64,000 bases of DNA, from the NCBI RefSeq assembly GCF_001870905.1, contig NZ_LNDC01000094.1, positions 62,001 to 126,000 on the forward strand. The letters run 5' to 3'. Each line of letters begins with the position of its first letter. Position 1 is the stretch's first letter. Of this stretch, positions 1 to 8,535 are shown in pieces. Source of the stretch: Geitlerinema sp. PCC 9228 (GTDB taxonomy: Bacteria > Cyanobacteriota > Cyanobacteriia > Cyanobacteriales > PCC-9228). Position numbers and translations under genes: made by a program. The notes beneath the pieces are model-generated. The model saw only the letters and a program-made list of their open reading frames with translations, made no database searches and was not told the DNA's origin.

Positions 1-63
1 CGTCAGCCCTACAAACAGAGAAGCTAGCGGCGAGAAAACGAAAAAGAATTTGGTTAAGTTCAT
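1..63 (-). CDS. Partial exported or membrane protein, N-terminus only
   Basis: Reading the minus strand from an ATG at 63, the first 21 codons stay open to the window edge. They give a Met-Asn-Leu-Thr-Lys start followed by a hydrophobic run (FFFVFSPLASLFVGL), which looks like a signal peptide or first membrane segment. A GGAG motif sits about 11 bases upstream of the ATG. The rest of the gene lies outside the window, so no function can be given. It is divergent from the DUF72 gene at 423, and both would read out of the same AT-rich gap. Confidence 0.45.
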   Translation of the reverse strand, partial: MNLTKFFFVFSPLASLFVGLT

Positions 64-422
64 AAAACAAGTATCTCCGAAAAATAGAGCGCTGGAAATT
101 AGGTAAAAATTCTTAAATTTATAGTCAATCGCTCCAATTTGGTTTGACTCAATTGACCAATAGGTATAACGTATTGATTCTTGATTTATCCACAAACAAT
201 GAAGAATTGATAAGATTTTGATAAGCGCGAATATTTTTGCTGGAAAGCTGCATAAACGAACAATACTGACTCTAATATAATATTTTTAGAAAGTGAAACG
301 ATATATAACTAGAAAACTGTCAAGGGAAGGCTGGACCGAACGAGCGATCGTTTGTCCTGTAGCACATGGTAAAGTACAATTGCCATAAAAATGCTAAGTT
401 TTAGATAAATGGAAAAATATCT
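64..422. other. AT-rich intergenic region between divergent genes
   Basis: This 359-base gap is clearly more AT-rich than its surroundings. A TATAAT-like hexamer lies at 276-281 on the plus strand, but I see no good -35 box at the right distance. I find no RNA gene, repeat or convincing ORF. It probably carries the promoters of the two flanking divergent genes. Confidence 0.4.
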
Positions 423-1281
423 ATGAATTTTTTTCTTGGTTGTGCTGTTTGGGCCTATAAAGATTGGGTAGGCCATTTTTATCCAGCCAAAACACCTCAA
501 AGGGATTTTTTGCGCTTGTATGCAGAACGTTTGACGGCTGTGGAAGGAAATACCACTTTCTACGCCATCCCCGAGGAAAAAACAGTTGCTAAATGGGCAT
601 CGCAAACCCCACCGACATTTCAATTTTGTCTGAAGTTCCCCCGGGAAATTACGCACAACGGTTGGTTGCAACCGGCCGTTCCCCAAGCGTTGTCCTTTTT
701 GCAAATCATTAGCAATTTAGGCGATCGCTTGGGACCCACCTTTGCCCAATTCCCCCCCCAGTTACGGTCCAGAACAGATCGACGATTTGACGGAATTTCT
801 AACTGCCTTACCCCGGCAAAGCTTCCCCCTAGCTGTGGAATTCCGCCATCCCGACTGGTTTGTTGACCCCTACTGGCATCAAGCAAATGTCATGCTGCAA
901 CGCCTCGATGTGGCGAAAGTATTGCTCGATACCCGGCCGGTCTATAGCACTACCGACGACCCCCAGCGGAATGCCCCCACGCGCAAACCCAAGCTGCCAG
1001 CTATTCCAGAAACCACCAACCACTCTACCATCGTCCGCTTTATCGGCCATCCCCACCGCCGGGATATCAATCGCAGCTATTTGCAAGAATGGGCGGGATA
1101 TATTGAAACTTGGTTGCAAGAAGATCGGCAAATTTATTTTTTCGTCCACTGTCCGCAGGAAGTGCATTCGCCGGGAATGGCTTGGGAATTTCAGCAAATG
1201 TTAGAACAGCGGGGCCTTCCCGTTCCTTCCTTACCTTGGCAGCAATCCCCGCGATCGCCCCAGCAGCTTACCTTATTTTAA
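423..1281 (+). pseudogene. DUF72 (YecE-like) protein, frameshifted at a C8 run
   Basis: Two overlapping reading frames together make one complete DUF72 protein of about 285 residues. The first frame (from 423) carries the N-terminal half: GCAVWAYKDWVGHFYP, then the family hallmark EGNTTFYA and a KFPREITH strand. The second frame carries the C-terminal half: AVEFRHPDWF, a conserved core strand, then FVHCPQEVHSPGMAW. The shift falls at eight consecutive C residues, 752-759. With seven C the frame would read FAQFPPSYGPEQ and join the halves without loss. DUF72 proteins have a TIM-barrel-like fold and no settled biochemical role. The break may be a real mutation, a phase-variable tract or a homopolymer sequencing error. 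Both halves are otherwise free of damage, which favours a very recent event or an error. Confidence 0.85.
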
Positions 1282-3243
1282 CCCAGCCTTCGAAGGGGAA
1301 AAAGAACTCACTGGAGAACCATCACCCCAAATGAAAAGTTCGCCATTGCTAGCGGCAGCTAGGGAACTTCCCCGGGTTCCGGTTATCAAAAAGCGACTAT
1401 TTTCGCTCAAAGCCAGACTGCGGATGGGTTGCTGGGTGGTTTGCAGGGTTTGCAACACTTCTCCGGTTGCCAAGCGCCACATTTTGACGGTGGCATCCCG
1501 GCTGGCGCTAATCAGAGCTTTACCATCTAATGTAATTGCCAAAGCATTTACCGTGCTTTCATGGCCGGTAAAAGTAGCAATTAAAGCTCCCGTGGGCAAG
1601 TTCCAGAGTTTAATGGTATCGTCGGCACTACCGCTGATCAAAGTTTTTTCCTGGGTCGATACCGCCAAACTGTAAACACCAGCCTCGTGGTCGGTGAGGG
1701 TTTGTTGGAGTTGTCCCGAAGACAAATCCCACAATTTAATGGTTTTGTCTTGCGAAGCACTTGCAAGAGTTCCCTCAGAAGCGATCGCCAAATCGTACAC
1801 CGCACTCTGGTGACCGGTGAGGGTTTGTTGCAGACCTCCCGTTGCGGCATCCCAAACTTTGATGGTGGTATCGCTGCCACCACCAATCACCCGGCGACCG
1901 TTGGAGGAAATAGCTACCGCCGTAACCCAACCAGCGTGACCGGTGAGGGTTTGCTGCAAGGAGAGTTGGTTATTTTGGGGGGTCCAGAGTTTCACCGTAC
2001 CGTCTTGACTGGCGCTGGCCAGTAAATTGCTTTGACGGTGGTAAGCGATCGCGGTAATATCGTTATCGTGAGCCTCCTGCTGGCTGACCAGTTCCCCGGT
2101 TTCCAAGTTCCATAAGTACAAATTGCTATCCGTACCGCCAGTAACCGCCAGATTGCTATCCGGCAAAATGGCGATCGCATTGACCCCTGTGGTTGGAACC
2201 GACCTAGTGTGGAGGCGCTGAAAACTGGGAGGCGTGTAGGGGTCGGGGGGTCGGGGAGTTCCCGCAGCAGCCACTGGCAAGTCCATCGTCTTAAAACGTT
2301 CCCCGTATTCCAGCTTGTGAATATCTACAGAAACTTGCAGAATTTCTTTCAACACATCCAAGCGATCGCTGCTAGAAAACAAGCGGTCTCGTAACTTTTT
2401 CAACTCCTGCAAGCGCGCCACAGAAGGAACAATCCGAATCACGCGACCAAAATCTTGCTTGTATTTTCCACCTGCCAGCTGCGGCAAGGCCAAACTCGTC
2501 GCTAACGTGGCCGGATCGCCAACCACTTCCGCGCGGATGGTATTTTCGGCGTAGGCAGTCACAAAGGCTTCGTTTCCCGGAGAAGGCGCACCAAAAGTAA
2601 TGGTTCGTAGATTCTTGGTTGGGGAGAGATTGAGTTCTTCCTGCAAAATCGCAGAAAACACCATGGCGGCAGCGCCTCCCAAGCTGTGACCGGTCACCCA
2701 AACTTCGTAGGCTTCGTTGCGTTGCTGGCGGTTGCGAATTTCTTGAAAAAAGGACTTGGCGGTGGCGTTTGTAAATACGGCATTGGCATATTCTGAAAAG
2801 CCGCGATGGACCTTCCCCGAACCGTAGGGAAACGCCGCCAACCCAAAGCGAAAATTATTTACCCAATCCACCAGGGATTCGGTACCGCGGATGCTAACCA
2901 AATAGATGGTTTTGGTCTCGGTTTGCTGTTTGGCGAGGATAGCCTGTACATCAAGATTGACACCGGGAACTTCCTCGCGGTTGACAAAAGAAACTTGCGC
3001 GTCTTCCCAGCGAACCTCACCATCGTACCATTGCACTTCCTGCAGCAGGGAATTGGCCTGAACCACATTATTGGCTTCGTAGGTCGGTTCGATCAGTCCT
3101 GCCGTATTCACGATCGCAGCACAAGTTTGGTAGTGGCGACGGCAAAATTGTTCGTTAAACTGGTAGCTAGTAGCCGTAGCTGTGCTGGCATGGCCGAGCC
3201 ATGGTAGAAGGATAGCAGCTATAGCTGGGGTAAGCCGTTTCAT
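1273..3243 (-). CDS. Class 3 lipase-like domain fused to seven WD40 repeats
   Basis: This 656-residue protein starts with a basic-hydrophobic signal peptide (residues 1-24, about IAAILLPWLGHASTATA), so it is probably exported. Residues 30-315 match class 3 lipases: the oxyanion-region motif IRGTESLVDW near 118 and the nucleophile elbow GHSLGG with Ser187. Asp243 (VVGDPA) and His309 are candidates for the rest of the triad. A proline-rich linker (325-342) leads to seven WD40 units ending in LWN, LWT, VWD, LWD, LWN, MWR and IWG, enough to close a propeller. A GGAG Shine-Dalgarno lies about 10 bases before the ATG. SelO ends 33 bases upstream on the same strand, so the two may be co-transcribed. 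The substrate is unknown; the propeller may bind it or anchor the enzyme. Confidence 0.88.
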   Translation of the reverse strand: MKRLTPAIAAILLPWLGHASTATATSYQFNEQFCRRHYQTCAAIVNTAGLIEPTYEANNVVQANSLLQEVQWYDGEVRWEDAQVSFVNREEVPGVNLDVQAILAKQQTETKTIYLVSIRGTESLVDWVNNFRFGLAAFPYGSGKVHRGFSEYANAVFTNATAKSFFQEIRNRQQRNEAYEVWVTGHSLGGAAAMVFSAILQEELNLSPTKNLRTITFGAPSPGNEAFVTAYAENTIRAEVVGDPATLATSLALPQLAGGKYKQDFGRVIRIVPSVARLQELKKLRDRLFSSSDRLDVLKEILQVSVDIHKLEYGERFKTMDLPVAAAGTPRPPDPYTPPSFQRLHTRSVPTTGVNAIAILPDSNLAVTGGTDSNLYLWNLETGELVSQQEAHDNDITAIAYHRQSNLLASASQDGTVKLWTPQNNQLSLQQTLTGHAGWVTAVAISSNGRRVIGGGSDTTIKVWDAATGGLQQTLTGHQSAVYDLAIASEGTLASASQDKTIKLWDLSSGQLQQTLTDHEAGVYSLAVSTQEKTLISGSADDTIKLWNLPTGALIATFTGHESTVNALAITLDGKALISASRDATVKMWRLATGEVLQTLQTTQQPIRSLALSENSRFLITGTRGSSLAAASNGELFIWGDGSPVSSFSPSKAGLK

Positions 3244-3276
3244 GTGGAAACCACTCCGATGTTGATGTTTTAAGCA

Positions 3277-4782
3277 CTACTGAGGTAGTTGTTGCAACAA
3301 TTGGTAGAAAGGTTCCCAATTATCTTCATTGGCGATCGCTTCCCAAACTTCTTCAATGCGCGATCGCAGCAGGGGAACTTCCCGATTGTACGCCTTCAAC
3401 CGCTCGGCGATCGCCTCTAGCTCCTCGCCCGAAACAAATTGTAGCAAGTGATGGTACCGTTCGCACCAAGTTGACATGGTTTCTGCAGCATTGCCCCCGG
3501 CAAACATTGGTTCCAGACTGGTTTGGATTTGCTGGGGAGACGCCTCCCGCCACTTGGGAGAAAACTGATAGCGTAGCTGCCGGAAAAATTCCTGGTATCC
3601 CACTTGGGTTTCCCACAGCATATCCAACGTTACCTGCAACATCTCGTTAGCCAGATCGATGGGAAGTTGTTTTTGGTCAAATCCCAACCGCCGCAGCATC
3701 AGTCGCCGGTAAGCATCGTTGAACCCATCGTCAAACTGGGCCAATCCCGCTTCCATATCTGCTGTAGGGATGGCCATAGACAGAGGTCGCTGCAGCATAT
3801 CCAAATTAAAACGACAGGCGCGGGGTTGGTTGCCAAAACAGTAGCGACCCCCATAATCAAAATAGGCGGCAATGTAGCGCGGATTGTAGGTTTCGATAAA
3901 AGCGTAGGGGCCGTAGTCGAAACTTTCCCCGGTTATTGACATATTGTCCGTATTGAGAACCCCGTGGCAAAATCCTGCTGCCATCCACTGCGCCGCCAGT
4001 TTTGCGGTTCGCTGTACCAGTTCCGCATAAAATTGCTGGTAGCGGTCTTCGTACTGTTGCAGGTGGGGATAGTATTCGGCAATGACATGGTCGAGGAGTT
4101 TGGCCACCAAATCCCCCCGACCCATGTGATGCAACCGTTCAAAAGTACCGAAGCGAATGTGGGAGTGACTCATGCGAACCATAACGCAGGAACGGGTGGG
4201 GGAAGGTTCGTCGCTGCGCAGTAGCTGTTCGCCAGTTTCCACCAAACTGAGGCAGCGGGAAGTATTTACCCCCAGATGGTGCAACGCTTCCCCAGCCAAA
4301 ACCTCTCGAACCCCACCTTTGAGAGTTAAACGACCGTCGGCGTGGCGGGAATAGGGGGTAGTACCGCTGCCTTTGGTTCCCAAATCGTACAGGCGACCGT
4401 CGGTACCGCGAATTTGACCGTAGAGAAATCCCCGTCCGTCTCCCAAACGGGAATTGTAGGCCCCAAACTGATAGCCATGGTAGCGCAAAGCCAAAAACGG
4501 GCGATCGCCGATAAATTGACCAAAAGCCTCGATAAAATCGCGATCGCTCACTACTGATGGCGACAACCCCAACCATGGTAGCAGGTCGTCGTTGCGAAAG
4601 CGGAGAATGTGCACCGGGAAGGTCGCCGCCTCGACCCGGTCGTAGTAATCATCTCCGAGAGATTCCAATGCCTTTTCGTAGGGCAAAATCAGGAAAGGAT
4701 TGTTTTGGGTGGTGGGGGGTGCCGTCTCGGGTAAGGTCATGGGTTGCTTCGTTGCCAATTTGGCTATCTTTGCTGCTGGCAA
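3277..4782 (-). CDS. selO: SelO/YdiU family protein adenylyltransferase
   Basis: This protein belongs to the SelO (UPF0061, YdiU) pseudokinase family, whose studied members transfer AMP from ATP to hydroxyl side chains of target proteins, linked to redox stress. The diagnostic block [14 protein letters not shown] lies at about 133-146, followed by [19 protein letters not shown]. The metal and nucleotide site [10 protein letters not shown] is at 273-282, and DYGPYAF begins at Asp289. Length (501) is normal for the family. I do not see the C-terminal Cys/Sec redox motif found in some members; the protein ends in QLLQQLPQ. The first ATG is used here. A second Met at residue 15 (MTLPETAP) is an equally possible start, since the first 28 residues are low-complexity and unconserved. 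Confidence 0.93.
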   Translation of the reverse strand: MPAAKIAKLATKQPMTLPETAPPTTQNNPFLILPYEKALESLGDDYYDRVEAATFPVHILRFRNDDLLPWLGLSPSVVSDRDFIEAFGQFIGDRPFLALRYHGYQFGAYNSRLGDGRGFLYGQIRGTDGRLYDLGTKGSGTTPYSRHADGRLTLKGGVREVLAGEALHHLGVNTSRCLSLVETGEQLLRSDEPSPTRSCVMVRMSHSHIRFGTFERLHHMGRGDLVAKLLDHVIAEYYPHLQQYEDRYQQFYAELVQRTAKLAAQWMAAGFCHGVLNTDNMSITGESFDYGPYAFIETYNPRYIAAYFDYGGRYCFGNQPRACRFNLDMLQRPLSMAIPTADMEAGLAQFDDGFNDAYRRLMLRRLGFDQKQLPIDLANEMLQVTLDMLWETQVGYQEFFRQLRYQFSPKWREASPQQIQTSLEPMFAGGNAAETMSTWCERYHHLLQFVSGEELEAIAERLKAYNREVPLLRSRIEEVWEAIANEDNWEPFYQLLQQLPQ

Positions 4783-5487
4783 TCTATTGTACTGCTTGCT
4801 TCTATCCCTGAAAACGGGTTGCTAGACAGGCGCTGGCAATTCCTTGCTAGAGTTGACTGCTCCCATCTCTAAAGAGTCCTCAGTTGCACCTTGAAATGGT
4901 CAATCCCAAACCATGCTTTCACCAATTTGCCCAACGGCACCCCTTTCTATAAAGATCGTCTTTCCCCTTGCATTTGCCAATCTTTCCCATCCAGGCTTTT
5001 GCTATTTTTTTCCGTAGCCATCCTTTCATCCTAACGCAAATCGCCAAAAAATATTGAATAAATTAAGAATTTTTCTTTCTGGGACCGTATTGATTGAAAA
5101 TTTGCCTTGATGCAAAAACATACTGGAAATTGGATTTCCCATCGCTTTCAAAATCGATGCTGGTTGGATGGAAAGGCTTCTCGACCGGCAAGCGATCGCA
5201 ATGGCTTCCATTGACATTTAAAAGAAAACCTCTATAATCTTCATGTATTTTATCCAAATATTTGTAATCGGTCGTACTTGCATGCCAGCTGTCGGGCGTC
5301 GCTACAATAGCCAGGGTTTTGTAGGGAGTTCCCGTCCAGTAAGATTATTTGCAGATTTGCCAGTCCGTGTAGGTAAAAATGCTACCATTTGGCTTTGGCT
5401 TTTCTCGTAAACTATTGAAAAATCCTCTTGCCATTGTTGCGGTAATGGCAAATTAGCAACAGCCAGGAAAATCATCCCTCCTCTGGC
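4783..5487. other. 705-base intergenic region upstream of mscS pair
   Basis: No convincing coding sequence is present on either strand. Its main feature is the strong plus-strand promoter at 5211-5238, which would give the mscS genes a leader of roughly 240 bases. I see only short imperfect hairpins in the leader, such as ACAA/TTGT around 5310-5325, and no recognised riboswitch. The left half separates the divergent selO and mscS genes. Confidence 0.5.
5211..5238 (+). promoter_or_regulatory. Sigma-70-type promoter for the mscS pair
   Basis: A consensus TTGACA at 5211-5216 is followed, after 16 bases, by a consensus TATAAT at 5233-5238. Both hexamers match perfectly. It points toward the mechanosensitive channel genes, whose first start codon is about 245 bases downstream. 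Confidence 0.75.
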
Positions 5488-6615
5488 GTGTTATGGAGTT
5501 TGTGTATGTGGTTTTCATTTCTCGACAGTCCCTTCAATACAGAAGCTAGCCTAGAAATTACCCCCACCGAAGTTAAAATTTTATCGGTTTTGGCCGTCAC
5601 CGCGATCGCGGTTTGGCTAGTGGGATTGACTTTGCCAGCCTTAGTGGGTTGGAGTTTAAGAACCTTTGTTTCCCAAGAATCGGGAGACTTCTATCAAAGC
5701 ATTCTAAAACCTTCCAAATGGTTACTTAGTGTTGTCCTATTTCTAGTCACCATCGATCTCATCGTCATCGTTCTCGACCTGCCCGAATTTGTTGAAATTA
5801 GCGTTAGCCTTATCCTATCCATCTTAGGCGCTTGGTTGGGAACCCGCCTGTTTAAAAAATTCATCGACGATTATCTAGTCAACATCGTTTTCCAACGGGG
5901 AGGCAAAGTCAACGAACTCATTATCGTTTCCCGCTTTGTGGTCAACACCACCATTATTTTAGCCGCCATTATCATCTTTTGCGAAACCCATCAAATCAAC
6001 ATCTTCGGCTTAATTGCCAGCTTGGGAATCGGTGGTTTGGCCATTGCTTTTGCCGCACAAAAAACCCTAGAACAAGTCCTCGGTGGCATCGTTCTTTACG
6101 TAGACCGACCCTTCTCCATTGAAGATTATATAAGTCTCAACGACGGCACCTTCGGCAAAGTAGAATCCATCGGTTTGCGTTCCACCCGAATTCGCACCAC
6201 CGGCAAGGGAACAGTAGTCATCGTTCCCAACAACGCCATCACCCAAATGACCGTAGAAAACTACACCGGTGCCAAAAAAGTCATGGCCATTTTGGTGTTA
6301 AATTTCTATCGCATTCTTCCCGAAAACGAACGCGCCTTAATCCGCCGCGTCATCGTCGAAAGTACCGGCGACATCTATGGTGTAGACGACCGCAACACCG
6401 ACGTTAGCTACCGGGATTTGCACACCGACGAATGGAAACGCACCCAAGCCCAAATTACCTTCTTTATTTTAGGTTCTGGTGAAAGTTCCATGGAACTGCG
6501 CCGCCAAATTCTCGATATCGCCAGCCGCAAACTTGCCAGTCGTTTGCAAACCTATGGAATCGAATTTGACGTAGAGGAACCAACAATTTATGTGGATTCA
6601 CCAATTACCATTTAA
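5488..6615 (+). CDS. MscS-family mechanosensitive ion channel (first of tandem pair)
   Basis: This 375-residue inner-membrane protein has four or five predicted N-terminal hydrophobic segments. They are followed by the MscS pore and beta-domain signature: GLIASLGIGGLAIAFAAQKT (pore helix, Gly/Ala packed), then GGIVLYVDRPFSIEDYI, and VVIVPNNAITQMTVENY in the beta domain. The family opens a pore under membrane tension to release osmolytes in hypo-osmotic shock. The longest frame begins with GTG at 5488; an in-frame ATG at 5506 (codon 7) is an alternative. The next gene overlaps its 3' end by 26 bases and is a paralogue, so the two are one transcription unit and may form mixed channels. A strong promoter lies about 250 bases upstream. 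Confidence 0.92.
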   Translation: MLWSLCMWFSFLDSPFNTEASLEITPTEVKILSVLAVTAIAVWLVGLTLPALVGWSLRTFVSQESGDFYQSILKPSKWLLSVVLFLVTIDLIVIVLDLPEFVEISVSLILSILGAWLGTRLFKKFIDDYLVNIVFQRGGKVNELIIVSRFVVNTTIILAAIIIFCETHQINIFGLIASLGIGGLAIAFAAQKTLEQVLGGIVLYVDRPFSIEDYISLNDGTFGKVESIGLRSTRIRTTGKGTVVIVPNNAITQMTVENYTGAKKVMAILVLNFYRILPENERALIRRVIVESTGDIYGVDDRNTDVSYRDLHTDEWKRTQAQITFFILGSGESSMELRRQILDIASRKLASRLQTYGIEFDVEEPTIYVDSPITI

Positions 6616-7729
6616 TGGCTATTTCTCTCAGGTTACCATTCCCAGTTTTTGGGAAATCCCAGCCATCGAAATTCCCCCTTTTCTCATTCAGCTGTTTTTA
6701 TTTGTTCTCTTTGCCATTCTCTCCATCATTATTGGGAAATATACCCCCGGCATTGTTACTTTTTTCGTCCATCGCCTTTCCCCCCAGCAAGTCAGTTCCA
6801 TTTACGACAATCTCATCAACCCCATACGGGGTCGTTTAAAAGTAGCCGGTACGTTAATTTTAATTTCCTGGTCGCTAACCTGGATTAGCCAGTACACCCT
6901 GTACGCACTCATCAAACCCTTCATGGATTTAGCCGTCATTGTGAGCATGGCGTGGCTGGCATCGGGGTTGTTTCGTCAGTTTGTCCGTTCCTACGCGCTG
7001 GAACTGTTGAAAAAATTGGGTCGGGAAGTGGACGAACTGCTACTAGTTTTTGAAACCGTTGCCAATATTTTAATTGGTTTTTTTGCCGCCTTGGTATTTG
7101 CACAAAGCCAAGATTTCAACTTAATTGGATTGATGGCCAGTTTGGGAATTGGTGGTTTGGCGGTGGCGCTGGCAGCGAGAACCATTTTAGAACAATTGCT
7201 CAGTACCATTGTGCTCTATCTCGACCGTCCTTTCGTTCCCGGAGATTACATTCGCCTTTCCAACGGCGAATTGGGAAGAATCGAGTCCATCGGCTTGCGT
7301 TCCACCAAAATTCGTACCTCGGGAAAAAGTACCATGTTCGTCGTTCCCAACTCCAATTTGGTGAACTCAGAAATTGAAAACATCACCAGAGCGAAGAAAA
7401 TCATGGTGATGCTGTATATGGACTTTAACAAACGATTGTCGGAACAGGATCGTGCTTTGGTACAGCAAGTGGTTTCCCAAAGTACCGATTCTGTGTTTGG
7501 TATCGACCCGGGAAGTACCAATATGGCCTTTAAAGACCGAGAAGACAGAAAAGCTTCCACCGCGCGGGTAAGTTTCTTTATTCTCGGTTCCAGCGAAAAC
7601 TCCATTCAACTGCGCAAGCGGCTGCTGGAGTTAGCCAATCAAAATATTTCCGAAAAACTGCAAAGTTTCGGTATCGAGTTTGTTATGAAAGACCCCACCA
7701 TTTACGTGGAATCCCAGGTCACTTTATAA
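6590..7729 (+). CDS. MscS-family mechanosensitive ion channel (second of tandem pair)
   Basis: This 379-residue paralogue of the gene before it has several hydrophobic segments in residues 20-200. The same core follows: GLMASLGIGGLAVALAARTI for the pore helix, TIVLYLDRPFVPGDYIRL, and FVVPNSNLVNSEIENI in the beta domain. Both proteins end in a near-identical TIYV(D/E)S tail, marking a local duplication. The ATG at 6590 lies inside the end of the upstream gene. It is the first ATG in frame, and no other in-frame ATG precedes the first membrane segment, so translational coupling is likely. It converges on the SDR gene with only five bases between stop codons, with no visible terminator. Confidence 0.9.
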   Translation: MWIHQLPFNGYFSQVTIPSFWEIPAIEIPPFLIQLFLFVLFAILSIIIGKYTPGIVTFFVHRLSPQQVSSIYDNLINPIRGRLKVAGTLILISWSLTWISQYTLYALIKPFMDLAVIVSMAWLASGLFRQFVRSYALELLKKLGREVDELLLVFETVANILIGFFAALVFAQSQDFNLIGLMASLGIGGLAVALAARTILEQLLSTIVLYLDRPFVPGDYIRLSNGELGRIESIGLRSTKIRTSGKSTMFVVPNSNLVNSEIENITRAKKIMVMLYMDFNKRLSEQDRALVQQVVSQSTDSVFGIDPGSTNMAFKDREDRKASTARVSFFILGSSENSIQLRKRLLELANQNISEKLQSFGIEFVMKDPTIYVESQVTL

Positions 7730-7734
7730 ACCAA

Positions 7735-8445
7735 CTAGACTTGGCCGTAAACGGGAAGAGTGGCACCGCTGGTTTCCGCTGCTGCCTCGCTGGCTAAAAA
7801 GCAAATGGCTTCGCCAACGGATTCCGGTCGTACCCATTGGGAGGCATTTTCGCTTCCCATGGCTTCCCGATTGGTTGGCGTGTCGATAACGCTGGGAAGA
7901 ACCGCATTGGCGGTGATGTTGGTGCCTTTGGTTTCGTCGGCAATGCTTTGGGTTAAGGCAACCACGGCGGCTTTGGAAGCACAGTAGGAACCCAACTGAC
8001 CGGCCGGTTGCACGGCACCTCTAGACCCTACGGTGACAATGCGACCGTAACCGCTTTCCAGCATTTTCCCCAGACAATACTTGCACATGAGAAAGGTGGT
8101 GTGCAGGTTGAGGTCAAAATCTTTTTTCCAGTCTTGGAAGCTGTACTCATGGATTTTCCCCATGGCAAAGCCTCCCACTAGGTGAATCAAAACATCCACA
8201 CCGGTGGCCTTGTCCACCAAGTTTTTCACTTCTTCTTCGCTGCTGAGGTCGGTTTGTACGAACTGAATGCGGCTAAAATCGCTGGGGGAAAGGATGCTTT
8301 TGAGACGTTCGACGTTTTTGGCACTGTTGTAGGGAATGGTGACGCTGGCGGGTTGTTGCGCCATGACTTTGGGGGTTACTCCCATGCCCAAGCCGCCGGT
8401 ACCGCCGGTTAAAATGACGTGTTTTCCTTGCACGATCGCCTCCAA
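7735..8445 (-). CDS. Short-chain dehydrogenase/reductase
   Basis: This is a classical 236-residue SDR with an NAD(P)-binding Rossmann fold. The glycine motif TGGTGGLG lies at 13-20, VLIHLVGG gives the NAG-like strand, and SYCASKAAV supplies the catalytic Tyr and Lys with an upstream Ser in VGSRGA. The specific substrate cannot be told from sequence. The protein has the compact length of the FabG-like group, but context gives no link to fatty acid synthesis. It stands alone between a convergent mscS gene and the helicase gene. Confidence 0.88.
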   Translation of the reverse strand: MEAIVQGKHVILTGGTGGLGMGVTPKVMAQQPASVTIPYNSAKNVERLKSILSPSDFSRIQFVQTDLSSEEEVKNLVDKATGVDVLIHLVGGFAMGKIHEYSFQDWKKDFDLNLHTTFLMCKYCLGKMLESGYGRIVTVGSRGAVQPAGQLGSYCASKAAVVALTQSIADETKGTNITANAVLPSVIDTPTNREAMGSENASQWVRPESVGEAICFLASEAAAETSGATLPVYGQV

Positions 8446-8535
8446 AGAAGAATGTTCTCGCTAATGTCGTTTAAGATAGCGCAAGATAAAAATTTTTTCA
8501 TAGAACGCCAAAGAATGCCAAACTTGTCCAGGTTT

